Shown: positions 1 to 6,720 of the stretch, piece by piece | Layout of the letters: each line of letters opens with the position of its first letter | Numbering within the stretch: the stretch's first letter is position 1 | From: Lactobacillales bacterium | GTDB taxonomy: Bacteria > Bacillota > Bacilli > Lactobacillales > Vagococcaceae | Direction: 5' to 3' | NCBI GenBank assembly: GCA_015655485.1 | Contig: JAATEZ010000479.1 | Span: 1-6,850, forward strand | DNA length: 6,850 nt | Translations under genes and position numbers: made by a program | The notes under the pieces: model-generated | Told to the model about the DNA's origin: nothing | Seen by the model: the letters and a program-made list of their open reading frames with translations, nothing else | Databases searched by the model: none

Positions 1-276
1 ATTTATATCCAGCCCGTTGAATCGAGTATAAATATCCTGAACAATATTCTTATAATCTCCCAATTTCCTGCCGACAACCAAATCTTTCGCATCTACTAAA
101 GTTTTACGGATTTTTTCTCCACCAGGAACTTCTCCAATCCCTTCACGTCCTTCATCATCGGTTAAAATAACAATATTCCTCGTAAAGTAAGGCCCGTGTG
201 CACCGCTTAAATTTAATAACATACTGTCATACCCGGCAACAGGAACAATTTCCATTTTTTTTATTTTGACATTCAT
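1..276 (-). CDS. gudD: Glucarate dehydratase, N-terminal part (runs off the left edge)
   Basis: The first 92 codons of a D-glucarate dehydratase, an enolase-superfamily cytosolic enzyme that removes water from D-glucarate to give 5-keto-4-deoxy-D-glucarate. I translated it by hand from the ATG at 276-274; the frame stays open to base 1. Residues 11-36 carry the GudD signature, including PVAGYDSML (12-20) and NLSGAHGP (22-29), and VPGGEKIRKTL follows at 50-60. These match remembered E. coli and B. subtilis GudD N-termini almost residue for residue. His27 corresponds to the active-site-region His32 of E. coli GudD. The Mg2+ ligands and the Lys/His catalytic residues lie in the missing C-terminal part. 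The N-terminus is about five residues shorter than in E. coli. A strong GGGAGG lies at 290-285, 8 bases before the start, inside the last codons of the upstream remnant. The gene is last in the visible operon. Confidence 0.93.
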   Translation of the reverse strand, partial: MNVKIKKMEIVPVAGYDSMLLNLSGAHGPYFTRNIVILTDDEGREGIGEVPGGEKIRKTLVDAKDLVVGRKLGDYKNIVQDIYTRFNGLDIN

Positions 277-284
277 GCTTTATT

Positions 285-290
285 CCTCCC
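285..290 (-). promoter_or_regulatory. Ribosome binding site of gudD inside the end of the upstream remnant
   Basis: GGGAGG, reading on the minus strand, sits 8 bases before the gudD ATG. It overlaps the final Trp-Glu-Glu codons of the decayed reading frame that ends at 280. If that upstream frame was once translated, gudD translation would have been coupled to it. Confidence 0.7.
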
Positions 291-300
291 ATCCAAAGAA

Positions 301-314
301 GCGAAGCGCTTTCT
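301..314. promoter_or_regulatory. Possible cre (CcpA site) upstream of gudD; may be coding coincidence
   Basis: On the plus strand AAGCGCTTTC (304-313) gives ten consecutive matches to the symmetric 14-bp cre consensus TGAAAGCGCTTTCA; the outer bases do not match. It begins 25 bp upstream of the gudD start. However, the same bases encode Lys-Lys-Ala-Leu-Arg in the last frame of the remnant, so the match may simply be retained coding sequence. I see no good promoter close by. Confidence 0.25.
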
Positions 315-708
315 TAAGCAAACCAAATAAAATAATCGGTCTTTTCCTACTTTTCTGCTTTTTTAAGTGCAGAACTTCCGGATTTCTTTAAAAAGGTCAA
401 TAAATCAACCAGTTCAATTACTGCTCTTCATTCGGTTGAATTTCTCTTGGCAAGGTTTCAACTAACCGAAACTTGAAAACATTAAAAAAGAATCCACTCA
501 AGTGGCCTTTTTCACTTTTCCAACAATAAACAGAACAAAAGTACTCTGCTCCAAAAAATAAGAAATAATTCAAGCTATCCATTCTCAATTTTTAAGCAGC
601 GCAGCTTTTGAACCTTCTTTAGTTAGCAATAAACTAATACATCCATTGTCATGCGGGGATCCCTGTCACCATAACCAGGCCAAATTTCCAAGATTGGTCT
701 GCGACTCA

Positions 709-1854
709 TTAAAATGAACTCTTCCTGCCCAAGATAAAGGCCCGGTAAGCATTCTCGCCGGCGATTGGAATCAGTGTCTCTACATTTGTAATCGCCTCAT
801 CAAGCGGCATCGGTTTGATAATCGAATCAACAATCAAATCGATGCCTTCTTTATAGACCTCATTGGCAGAATAATCGGCACTGCCGACAACCGCGATCAC
901 CGGCAATTGATATTTTTTGGCCAGATGCGCTACACCGATCGGGGCTTTTCCCCCCAGTGATTGACCATCTAAACGTCCCTCACCGGTAATCACCAAGGCT
1001 GCTTCTTTCATTGCTGCTTCAATATCGATAATGGACAGCACCTCTTCAATCCCGGATTTTATCTGTGCCTTACAAAAAGTCAACAAACCGTATCCCATAC
1101 CTCCGGCCGCGCCGGCACCAGGAGTATTCTCATAATCCAGACCGAGCTGCTCCTTTATAATCAGGCTAAATCTAAATAAAATTTTATCTAAAATTTCAAC
1201 ATCCGCTTGTGAAGCGCCTTTTTGAGGCCCAAAAATATAGGAAGCTCCGTTTTTACCACAAAGAGGATTATCCACATCAGACAGAGCAATGACAGGAACT
1301 TTTTTGAGCCGTTCATCCAACCCGCTCATATCAACCTTTTTTATCCGGGCAACTTCCTCTGCGCCGCAACCGACTTTCTTACCCGATTCGTCCGTAAAAG
1401 ACACTCCTAAAGCTTGCGCCATCCCTACACCGGCATCGTTAGTGGCACTTCCGCCTAAACCCACATAGATTTTCCCGACCCCTTGATCTAAAGCACTTTT
1501 AATCAACTGACCAGTTCCAAAGGTGGTAGTCTTATAAGGATTCATCGTGTCAGGATTGGTTAAATGCAAGCCTGAATTTGCCGCCATCTCAATAACTGCT
1601 GTATCATTATGGATGATGCCATAGCGGGCTAAGACATCTTCACCCAAAGCTCCAACCACTGTCTCAGTGTACTCTTTTCCAGGGACAGTAGCCAGAATAC
1701 TGGCAACCGTTCCCTCACCGCCGTCAGCAATAGAAAATTTCCGCACGGGAACCTCTGGAGCCACGCGATGGATCCCAACTTCGATCAACCGATTAATTTC
1801 TTCAGAAGAAGCACTTCCTTTGAACGAATCAGAAGCGATAATGATTTTATTCAT
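709..1854 (-). CDS. garK: Glycerate kinase, class II (GarK/GlxK type)
   Basis: Phosphorylates D-glycerate with ATP in the cytosol. The E. coli homologue GarK makes 2-phosphoglycerate, which enters lower glycolysis as the last step of the galactarate/glucarate pathway. The 381-residue protein has the usual length of the PF02595 family. It shows DSFKGS (9-14), ADGGEGT (43-49), the glycine-rich GLGGSATNDAG (132-142), DVDNPLCG (193-200), FGPQKGA (208-214) and TGEGRLDGQS (290-299). I chose the ATG at 1854 because AAGGGAG (1869-1863) lies 8 bases before it and the protein then begins MNKIIIASDSFKG, as in the family. An in-frame ATG at 1875 would put that ribosome site inside the gene and add seven atypical residues. 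The gap from garR is 25 bp, and the stop codon overlaps the start of the decayed downstream gene. All motifs look intact. Confidence 0.95.
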   Translation of the reverse strand: MNKIIIASDSFKGSASSEEINRLIEVGIHRVAPEVPVRKFSIADGGEGTVASILATVPGKEYTETVVGALGEDVLARYGIIHNDTAVIEMAANSGLHLTNPDTMNPYKTTTFGTGQLIKSALDQGVGKIYVGLGGSATNDAGVGMAQALGVSFTDESGKKVGCGAEEVARIKKVDMSGLDERLKKVPVIALSDVDNPLCGKNGASYIFGPQKGASQADVEILDKILFRFSLIIKEQLGLDYENTPGAGAAGGMGYGLLTFCKAQIKSGIEEVLSIIDIEAAMKEAALVITGEGRLDGQSLGGKAPIGVAHLAKKYQLPVIAVVGSADYSANEVYKEGIDLIVDSIIKPMPLDEAITNVETLIPIAGENAYRAFILGRKSSF

Positions 1855-1879
1855 ACTTATTGCTCCCTTAACCATCGTT

Positions 1880-2761
1880 TCATTTCAATTCTAGGTTATT
1901 GATTTTTTCAAAATATTTTACAATACTGGAATGATCTTCTTTTTCAAAACCATCCATTTTCACTGCCTGCAAAATTTCCATCAACTCAGCGGTCAATGGC
2001 AAAGAAGCATTGATTGAGTGCGATGTATCCAGTGCATTTTGCAAGTCTTTGATATGCAAATCAATACGGAATCCTGGCTTGAAATTTCGTGCCAGCATCA
2101 TTGGTGCTTTCGCATCCATGACTGTGCTTCCGGCAAGACCGCCGCGAATGGCTTGATAAACTTTTTCAGGGTCTACACCGGCTTTTTTTGCTAAAACCAG
2201 AGCTTCACTTACCGCAGCAATATTTATAGCCACAATGATTTGATTGGCCAGCTTGGTGATATTTCCTGCACCGACTGCTCCAACTAACGTTACATCGCCT
2301 GCCATATCCCGCAGCAAAGGTTCATATTTTTTAAATACCGCTTCGTCTCCGCCTACCATTACTGAGATTGTACCGTCGACCGCTTTAGGTTCGCCGCCGG
2401 AAACAGGAGCATCTAAGAAACTCACACCTTTTTCAGCTAATTTTTCAGCAAATTCCTGACTGGCCACCGGCGAAATAGAACTCATGTCAATAACTGTTTT
2501 ACCTGACGCTAAACCAGCTGCAATACCTTCTTCACTAAATAACGCAGCTTTTACATTAGGAGAATTCGGCAGCATTGTGACGACTACTTCAACTTGTTCT
2601 GCCACTTGCTTGCCGTTTTTTGCAGAATCTGCTCCAGATGCGGCCAAGTCTTTCACTGCTTCTTTATTAAAATCAAAAACAGTTACTTTGTGACCTGCCT
2701 TCAACAAATTTTTTGCCATGGGGCGTCCCATGATTCCTAAACCGATAAATCCTACGTTCAT
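1880..2761 (-). CDS. garR: 2-hydroxy-3-oxopropionate (tartronate semialdehyde) reductase
   Basis: Reduces tartronate semialdehyde to D-glycerate with NAD(P)H, between the aldolase and glycerate kinase steps. It belongs to the beta-hydroxyacid dehydrogenase family. Counting from the ATG at 2761 (293 residues, typical length), the Rossmann motif GLGIMG is at 7-12, the substrate-binding DAPVSGG at 117-123, and the catalytic lysine in GNITKLANQ is Lys170. FRIDLHIKD at about 231-239 is the conserved C-terminal segment. An in-frame GTG at 2767 adds two residues but lies only 4 bases from AGGA (2775-2772), whereas the ATG lies 10 bases away and gives the family-like start MNVGFIGLG. The C-terminal all-helical domain is complete. 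The context with garD and garK supports tartronate semialdehyde over other substrates of this family, such as 3-hydroxyisobutyrate. A 125-bp gap separates it from garD, the largest gap inside the operon apart from the remnant. Confidence 0.93.
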   Translation of the reverse strand: MNVGFIGLGIMGRPMAKNLLKAGHKVTVFDFNKEAVKDLAASGADSAKNGKQVAEQVEVVVTMLPNSPNVKAALFSEEGIAAGLASGKTVIDMSSISPVASQEFAEKLAEKGVSFLDAPVSGGEPKAVDGTISVMVGGDEAVFKKYEPLLRDMAGDVTLVGAVGAGNITKLANQIIVAINIAAVSEALVLAKKAGVDPEKVYQAIRGGLAGSTVMDAKAPMMLARNFKPGFRIDLHIKDLQNALDTSHSINASLPLTAELMEILQAVKMDGFEKEDHSSIVKYFEKINNLELK

Positions 2762-2821
2762 AATCACATCATCCTTTTCAATTTCTTTTGTCTATTCCAT
2801 TCTAAAAGATTAGTTTCCAAT

Positions 2822-2850
2822 ATAAAATGTCTCCCATACTAAATTTTCAA
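2822..2850 (-). promoter_or_regulatory. Possible internal promoter ahead of garR-garK-gudD
   Basis: On the minus strand TTGAAA (2850-2845, 5/6 to the -35 consensus) and TTTTAT (2827-2822, 4/6 to the -10 consensus) are separated by exactly 17 bp. Transcription would start near 2815, giving a leader of roughly 55 bases before garR. It lies in the only sizeable clean gap of the operon. The -10 is weak and the region is AT-rich, so a chance match is possible. Confidence 0.35.
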
Positions 2851-2856
2851 TGAAAA
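2844..2856. repeat. 13-bp dyad overlapping the possible internal -35 box
   Basis: TTTTCA-A-TGAAAA is a perfect 6-bp inverted repeat around position 2850. It overlaps the TTGAAA box of the putative internal promoter, as expected for a small operator, though AT-rich dyads of this length also arise by chance. Confidence 0.3.
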
Positions 2857-2876
2857 GTAGAAAAAAACATAGCTTT

Positions 2877-2893
2877 AAAAACACTTTCAAGTG
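2877..2893 (-). terminator. Weak terminator-like hairpin at the end of garD
   Basis: On the minus strand CACT-TGAA-AGTG (2893-2882) overlaps the garD stop codon and is followed at once by a run of U residues. The 4-bp stem is too short for an efficient intrinsic terminator. At most it would attenuate read-through into garR, which would fit with the possible internal promoter just downstream. Confidence 0.2.
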
Positions 2894-4410
2894 ATCGGCG
2901 CGGGATTAAAGACACAAACATCATTATAAATATGATATGTCTCGGTAAATGGCTTTTTAGTTCCGCTGGCTACATCAACAATATAGTTAAAAACATCCAC
3001 ACCCATTTCAGCCAGCGTCTTTTCCCCAGTCAATATCGCTCCGGCATCAATATCGATGATATCATCCCAATGCTGTTTCAAGTCTGATCGGGTACACAGT
3101 TTGATCACAGGCAGAGCCTGCAGTCCGTAAGGAGTTCCGCGTCCAGTGACAAAGACTTGCACCGCGGCCCCTGAACACATCTGCATTGTACCGCATACAA
3201 AATCACTGGCTGGTGTGGCGGCATAAATGAGCCCGTGTTTGGTAGGAATTTCTCCCGGAGACAAGACTTCGACAATCTCCGAAGTTCCAGATTTAGCAAT
3301 CGAACCCATTGCTTTTTCAACAATTGTTGAAAGTCCGCCTTTTTTATTTCCCGGAGTTGGATTAGCACTGCGGTCGACCTTTCCATTATCTAAATATTGA
3401 TCATACCAGCGCATTTCAGAAACAAGTTTGTCACAAACTGGAGCACTAGTGATCCGATCAGCCAGCAGTTCGACTCCATCTCTGACTTCAGTAACTTCGG
3501 AAAACATAACCGTTGCTCCGGCAGCAACCAACAGATCTGAGGCAAAACCCGCGGACGGATTAGCCGTTACTCCGGAGAAAGCATCGCTGCCGCCGCATTG
3601 CATTCCCACCAGCAATTGTGATAAAGGCAAGGTTTCCCGTCTGCGTTCATTCAGCTTTGTTAATTTTTTTTCAGCCATGGCGCAGATAGCTGCAAGCATC
3701 TCCTGAAACCCGCCAAAATCCTGCAATACGATCAGATTTTCCGAATTGATCAATTCCGGTCCCATCATCATCTCCGGCCGCAGCTTTTCACAACCGAGAG
3801 CAACCACCATGACCTCACCGCCAAAATTAGGATGCTCCAGCAAATGGTGCAGCGCACGAATAGGAATCTTGGCATCAGGAGCGTTGATCGCTACTCCACA
3901 GCCATAAGCGTGATTAACGACCATGACATCATCTACATGCGGATACCGCGGTAAAATCTCCTTGCGAATCTTTCTGACTGCCACATTCAAAACGCCTACG
4001 ACGCACTGAACCGTCGTATGAATGGCCAAGATATTCCTGGTTCCCGCAAATTCATTTTTTGAATTTCGATAGCCTTCAAAAGTAGTTCGCGGCAAAGGTG
4101 GAAGATCCCGCCTTTTTACATGATTTCCCGGACGCAGCTGATTTAAGCTCGGTGCTTTAGGCAAAATCAGCAGATCCTCATTGATCCACTGCCCCTTTTT
4201 TATGGCAGTTTTTGCATACCCCAGCAAAACATGGTAACGGATGATTTTCCCATTCGCAGGAATATCTTCAAGTGCTACTTTGTGACTTTGCGGAATGTCT
4301 TCCCATAACAGCACATCATTTTCTACCAAAGTTCCTTTGGGCAGATCCCGCGTCAGGATGGCCACATTATCACGCGCGTCCACTTTTACTGTCTTTAATA
4401 ATGCTTCCAT
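2887..4410 (-). CDS. garD: Galactarate dehydratase
   Basis: Dehydrates galactarate (mucate) to 5-keto-4-deoxy-D-glucarate in the cytosol. Characterised members of this UxaA/GarD family are metal-dependent (iron for the E. coli enzyme). The 507-residue protein is slightly shorter than E. coli GarD (523). It has an N-terminal SAF-like domain at about 14-85 (NVAILTRDLPKG; IPQSHKVALEDIPANGKIIRY), a linker, and then the two-part catalytic region from FEGYRN (111-116). Hallmarks are NHAYGCGVAINAP (166-178), NFGGEVMVVALGCEKL (195-210), GMQCGGSDAFSGVTANP (269-285), TDRSANP-like VDRSANPTPGNKKGG (345-359), TPASDFVCGT (399-408) and the C-terminus FNPAPIT. Agreement with remembered E. coli GarD runs the whole length and separates it from altronate dehydratase UxaA. 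The ATG has AAGGGA 10 bases upstream, and the gene begins 18 bp after the permease stop. Confidence 0.96.
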   Translation of the reverse strand: MEALLKTVKVDARDNVAILTRDLPKGTLVENDVLLWEDIPQSHKVALEDIPANGKIIRYHVLLGYAKTAIKKGQWINEDLLILPKAPSLNQLRPGNHVKRRDLPPLPRTTFEGYRNSKNEFAGTRNILAIHTTVQCVVGVLNVAVRKIRKEILPRYPHVDDVMVVNHAYGCGVAINAPDAKIPIRALHHLLEHPNFGGEVMVVALGCEKLRPEMMMGPELINSENLIVLQDFGGFQEMLAAICAMAEKKLTKLNERRRETLPLSQLLVGMQCGGSDAFSGVTANPSAGFASDLLVAAGATVMFSEVTEVRDGVELLADRITSAPVCDKLVSEMRWYDQYLDNGKVDRSANPTPGNKKGGLSTIVEKAMGSIAKSGTSEIVEVLSPGEIPTKHGLIYAATPASDFVCGTMQMCSGAAVQVFVTGRGTPYGLQALPVIKLCTRSDLKQHWDDIIDIDAGAILTGEKTLAEMGVDVFNYIVDVASGTKKPFTETYHIYNDVCVFNPAPIT

Positions 4411-4428
4411 TGTGTCTTCATCCCTTCT

Positions 4429-5736
4429 CTAGATAAATATCCCCAGTAGACAACCGGCTGCTACCCAGATCACATTTAAGCCCCATAATTTCCACACCGT
4501 GAATTTTACGTAATCGCTTAATTCCATGCCATCGGCCAACTCTGTAGCGATGTAAATCTGCGGCTGAGCGACAGGAGATATCATCGCACCAAAGTTCATG
4601 AACATCGTCAGGATAACTACATTCGCCGGAACTCCGTACTTTGATTCCAAGGCGACAACAATTGGTATCAAAGCGTAATACCAAGTATCGTTTGTAAAGA
4701 TCAACATCAACGGCGTACTTAAAAGCGCCAAAATAATATAGATCCACGATCCTAAAGCACTTGGGATGATTTTGACAAGAACTTTTACCATTTCATCGAG
4801 CATCCCACTGGACTGCAGTACTCCTACAACGACTCCGGATAACAGAATCGCCGGCGCTACCGGAAACAAACTGGACGCATATTTCTTCAATAATTTATTT
4901 TGCAGTCCCAAATCAGGATAATTGATGACCAGCGCTAAGGTAAGACCGACCGCGAAAACAAAATAACTAGGTATATTTGGAAAAATACACAGTGCAGCAA
5001 TCACTGAGACCGTCAGCAAAAGATCGGCATAAAACAGCTTTGGACGAGATAATTCTGTTTCTTCCATCATATTAATAACTGACTCAGAGGACACCTCTTC
5101 ATCGCCGTTTGAATTTTTCTTTTGCTTGATCCCGAAAGTTACCGCTGCAGCAAGCAATATAACTACAGCAACGACCTGTAAAGGAAAGATATGTGTAAAA
5201 ATATACCCGCCGGCATTAGGCGTCCCGCTCATTAAGCTTGCACTGCGCAATACTCTTGGATTCCAAGGAGTGTTGCACATGATCAGAATCGAAATAGCGG
5301 TTAAAAAAACTAAGATCCGTGCATCCATGTGATATTTCTTATACAGCGGCAGCATCAGCGGAATCGTAATTAAAAATACAGAAGTGACACTTCCATCCAA
5401 TTCAGCGATCATTGCGATGATTACTGTCAAAACACACAATAATGGAGCAGACAACTTTGTTCTTTTTAATATTTTTTTTACAATATTATCAAATAATCCT
5501 GCATCAGACATTAAAGTAAAATACGGCAGCGAGAAAAGCATCAGTAAAGTAATATCCGAAGTTTTGGCTACACCGCTTACAATATACTTGCCAATTTGAG
5601 TCGGCCCTGCGCCGACCAGTATTGCACCGACAACTGGAATAATGCTGAACGAGAACAGCGTACTTACTTTCTTTTTTAACAATAGAACTGTGATAAGAAT
5701 CATCATCGCAAATCCTATAAAAGCTACATAGCTCAC
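4429..5736 (-). CDS. Ion-transporter-superfamily permease (CitMHS-like), predicted sugar-diacid importer
   Basis: An integral membrane protein of 435 residues, with roughly eleven to twelve hydrophobic segments split into two halves by a charged loop at about 203-235. The halves carry matching membrane-embedded signatures seen in CitMHS/ArsB-type carriers. AELDGSVTSVFLIT (111-124) and CNTPWNPR (154-161) lie in the first half. FTNDTWYYALIP (347-358) and MISPVAQPQ (385-393) lie in the second. Known CitMHS proteins import divalent-metal-citrate with protons. Here the position between a DapA-type lyase and galactarate dehydratase implies galactarate and/or glucarate as substrate, which is inference. 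Other IT-superfamily subfamilies remain possible. The start is a GTG at 5736, chosen because a strong AAGGAGG (5750-5744) lies 7 bases before it. The gap from the upstream gene is 20 bp. The usual partner of gar/gud genes is an MFS carrier, so this is a replacement. Confidence 0.8.
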   Translation of the reverse strand: MSYVAFIGFAMMILITVLLLKKKVSTLFSFSIIPVVGAILVGAGPTQIGKYIVSGVAKTSDITLLMLFSLPYFTLMSDAGLFDNIVKKILKRTKLSAPLLCVLTVIIAMIAELDGSVTSVFLITIPLMLPLYKKYHMDARILVFLTAISILIMCNTPWNPRVLRSASLMSGTPNAGGYIFTHIFPLQVVAVVILLAAAVTFGIKQKKNSNGDEEVSSESVINMMEETELSRPKLFYADLLLTVSVIAALCIFPNIPSYFVFAVGLTLALVINYPDLGLQNKLLKKYASSLFPVAPAILLSGVVVGVLQSSGMLDEMVKVLVKIIPSALGSWIYIILALLSTPLMLIFTNDTWYYALIPIVVALESKYGVPANVVILTMFMNFGAMISPVAQPQIYIATELADGMELSDYVKFTVWKLWGLNVIWVAAGCLLGIFI

Positions 5737-5743
5737 AACAAGC

Positions 5744-5750
5744 CCTCCTT
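5744..5750 (-). promoter_or_regulatory. Strong ribosome binding site fixing the GTG start of the permease
   Basis: AAGGAGG on the minus strand, 7 bases before GTG at 5736-5734. This is the best Shine-Dalgarno match in the window and compensates for the GTG start. It lies in the 20-bp gap after the lyase gene. Confidence 0.75.
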
Positions 5751-5756
5751 TTCTCT

Positions 5757-6674
5757 TTAATAGATCAGATCATCCAGTTTATCCACACCAGCTTTTTTCA
5801 TTTCGGATTTCATTTGCTGCAATACCTTTTCCGGCGAAGTCAGATTGGGTTTGATTGGCTTGCCGACTTTGAGCCCGCGTATATTTGCCATTTCTTTGGC
5901 AGCTACAGGGAAACTGGCCGCATCCATTGAAATTCTGACTGGATTCAAACGAAATTGTGCTTCCAAACTCGCCTTGTAGTCTCCCGCCTGGAAAAAATTA
6001 TAAATGGAACTAACTAATTCCGGATAAATATTGGCCGCCGTACAAACACCGCCAACCGACCCTGTACATAATCCGCCATAAACCAAAGTATCTTTTCCGC
6101 TGAATACGCGAAATTCAATGTCTCTAGTTGTACGGATAAACTCTGACATCAGCGAATAATCCCCGCTCGTATCCTTCAACCCGACAATATTTTTTACATT
6201 TCGTGCTAACCGCTCCACTAATTTTACTGACAAACCATAACCGACTCGACCGGGATTGTTATAAAGCAGAACGGGTAATTCCGGAACCGACTCTGCCACA
6301 CTTTTGAAATGTTCAAACAATTCTTCTTCCGTTGGGGTCAAAAACATTGGCGAAAGAACTGAAATACCAAATACATGATTTTTTTCAGCGATTTTTGCCA
6401 GCCGTATCGCATTCCGTGTACGTATAGCACCAATTCCCATGTAGACCGGAACCCTCCCCTTGGTTTCATCAAGAATAATCTTTAACCCCTGCTCCAGCTC
6501 TTCATCATCAAACATATAAAATTCACCATTACTGCCATAAGCAAGGATTCCATGAACACCGTTGTCAATAACAAAATCCACCTGCTTTCGCAAAGACTTC
6601 TCATCAATATTTTCCTGCTCGTCCACTGGTGTAATAATAGGTACAATAATTCCTCTGATCTTTTCAATCTCCAT
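5757..6674 (-). CDS. DapA/NAL-superfamily lyase, probable 5-keto-4-deoxyglucarate aldolase
   Basis: A 305-residue (beta/alpha)8-barrel protein of the dihydrodipicolinate synthase / N-acetylneuraminate lyase superfamily. These enzymes form a Schiff base between lysine and a 2-oxo acid. Visible hallmarks are GSNGEF (47-52, where DapA has GTTGE), the catalytic tyrosine in LLYNNPGR (Tyr138) and the Schiff-base lysine in VGLKDTSGD (Lys167). As first gene of an operon with garD, garR, garK and gudD, but no garL, it most likely cleaves 5-keto-4-deoxy-D-glucarate to pyruvate and tartronate semialdehyde. An alternative is 5-dehydro-4-deoxyglucarate dehydratase (KdgD, giving 2-oxoglutarate semialdehyde), but that route would make garR and garK unnecessary. 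Biosynthetic DapA is unlikely in this setting and with this motif. The ATG follows a purine-rich GGAGAGGGA. The family call is firm and the exact reaction is inferred. Confidence 0.85.
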   Translation of the reverse strand: MEIEKIRGIIVPIITPVDEQENIDEKSLRKQVDFVIDNGVHGILAYGSNGEFYMFDDEELEQGLKIILDETKGRVPVYMGIGAIRTRNAIRLAKIAEKNHVFGISVLSPMFLTPTEEELFEHFKSVAESVPELPVLLYNNPGRVGYGLSVKLVERLARNVKNIVGLKDTSGDYSLMSEFIRTTRDIEFRVFSGKDTLVYGGLCTGSVGGVCTAANIYPELVSSIYNFFQAGDYKASLEAQFRLNPVRISMDAASFPVAAKEMANIRGLKVGKPIKPNLTSPEKVLQQMKSEMKKAGVDKLDDLIY

Positions 6675-6720
6675 TATTTCGTCCCTCTCCTCAAATTTCT
6701 GCTAGCTGATGATTCGTTTA

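Larger units (their letters stand above)
280..709 (-). pseudogene. Decayed gene of about 143 codons between garK and gudD, family unknown
   Basis: No single frame spans this stretch, but coding-like segments join end to end. An ATG at 709-707 shares one base with the garK stop (TAATG) and has AGGAAGAG 9 bases upstream. It reads MSRRPILEIWPGYGDRDP and on through MTMDVLV until a stop at 625-623. A second frame continues from about 632 as LLLTKEGSKAALLK to a stop at 587-585. A third is open from about 591 to a stop at 420-418 (LVETLPREIQPNEEQ near its end). The first frame resumes from 421 as VIELVDLLTFLKKSG to a stop at 349-347. The third frame then ends with RPIILFGLLKKALRFFGWEE and TAA at 282-280, just 3 bp before gudD. 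Four frame changes would restore one protein filling the whole garK-gudD gap. I do not recognise the family. Alternatively these are short fortuitous frames, but the coupled start, ribosome site and tight fit argue for a real operon gene now broken. Confidence 0.5.

Noticed and set aside
494..505. Palindrome CCACTCAAGTGG with a T-rich run nearby, resembling an intrinsic terminator between garK and gudD
   Set aside because: Only a 4-bp stem is possible with a realistic loop, the U-tract on the minus strand is displaced by several bases, and the segment lies within a coding-like frame of the remnant.
1855..1875. Longer start for glycerate kinase at the ATG at 1875
   Set aside because: The Shine-Dalgarno AAGGGAG would lie inside the coding region, and the extra residues are not family-like.
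3105..3386. Minus-strand ORF of 93 codons inside garD
   Set aside because: Out-of-frame shadow within a strongly conserved gene; its translation resembles no protein I recognise.
3428..3706. Plus-strand ORF of 92 codons opposite garD
   Set aside because: Antisense shadow. The low-complexity Ser/Thr/Ala composition reflects the codon bias of the opposite strand.
4418..4747. Minus-strand ORF of 109 codons overlapping the permease
   Set aside because: It is an out-of-frame shadow of the permease gene, with no recognisable protein features and no good ribosome site.
5757..6674. Reading the lyase as biosynthetic dihydrodipicolinate synthase (DapA)
   Set aside because: The operon context is aldarate catabolism and the loop is GSNGEF, not the DapA-type GTTGE, so a lysine-pathway role is unlikely.
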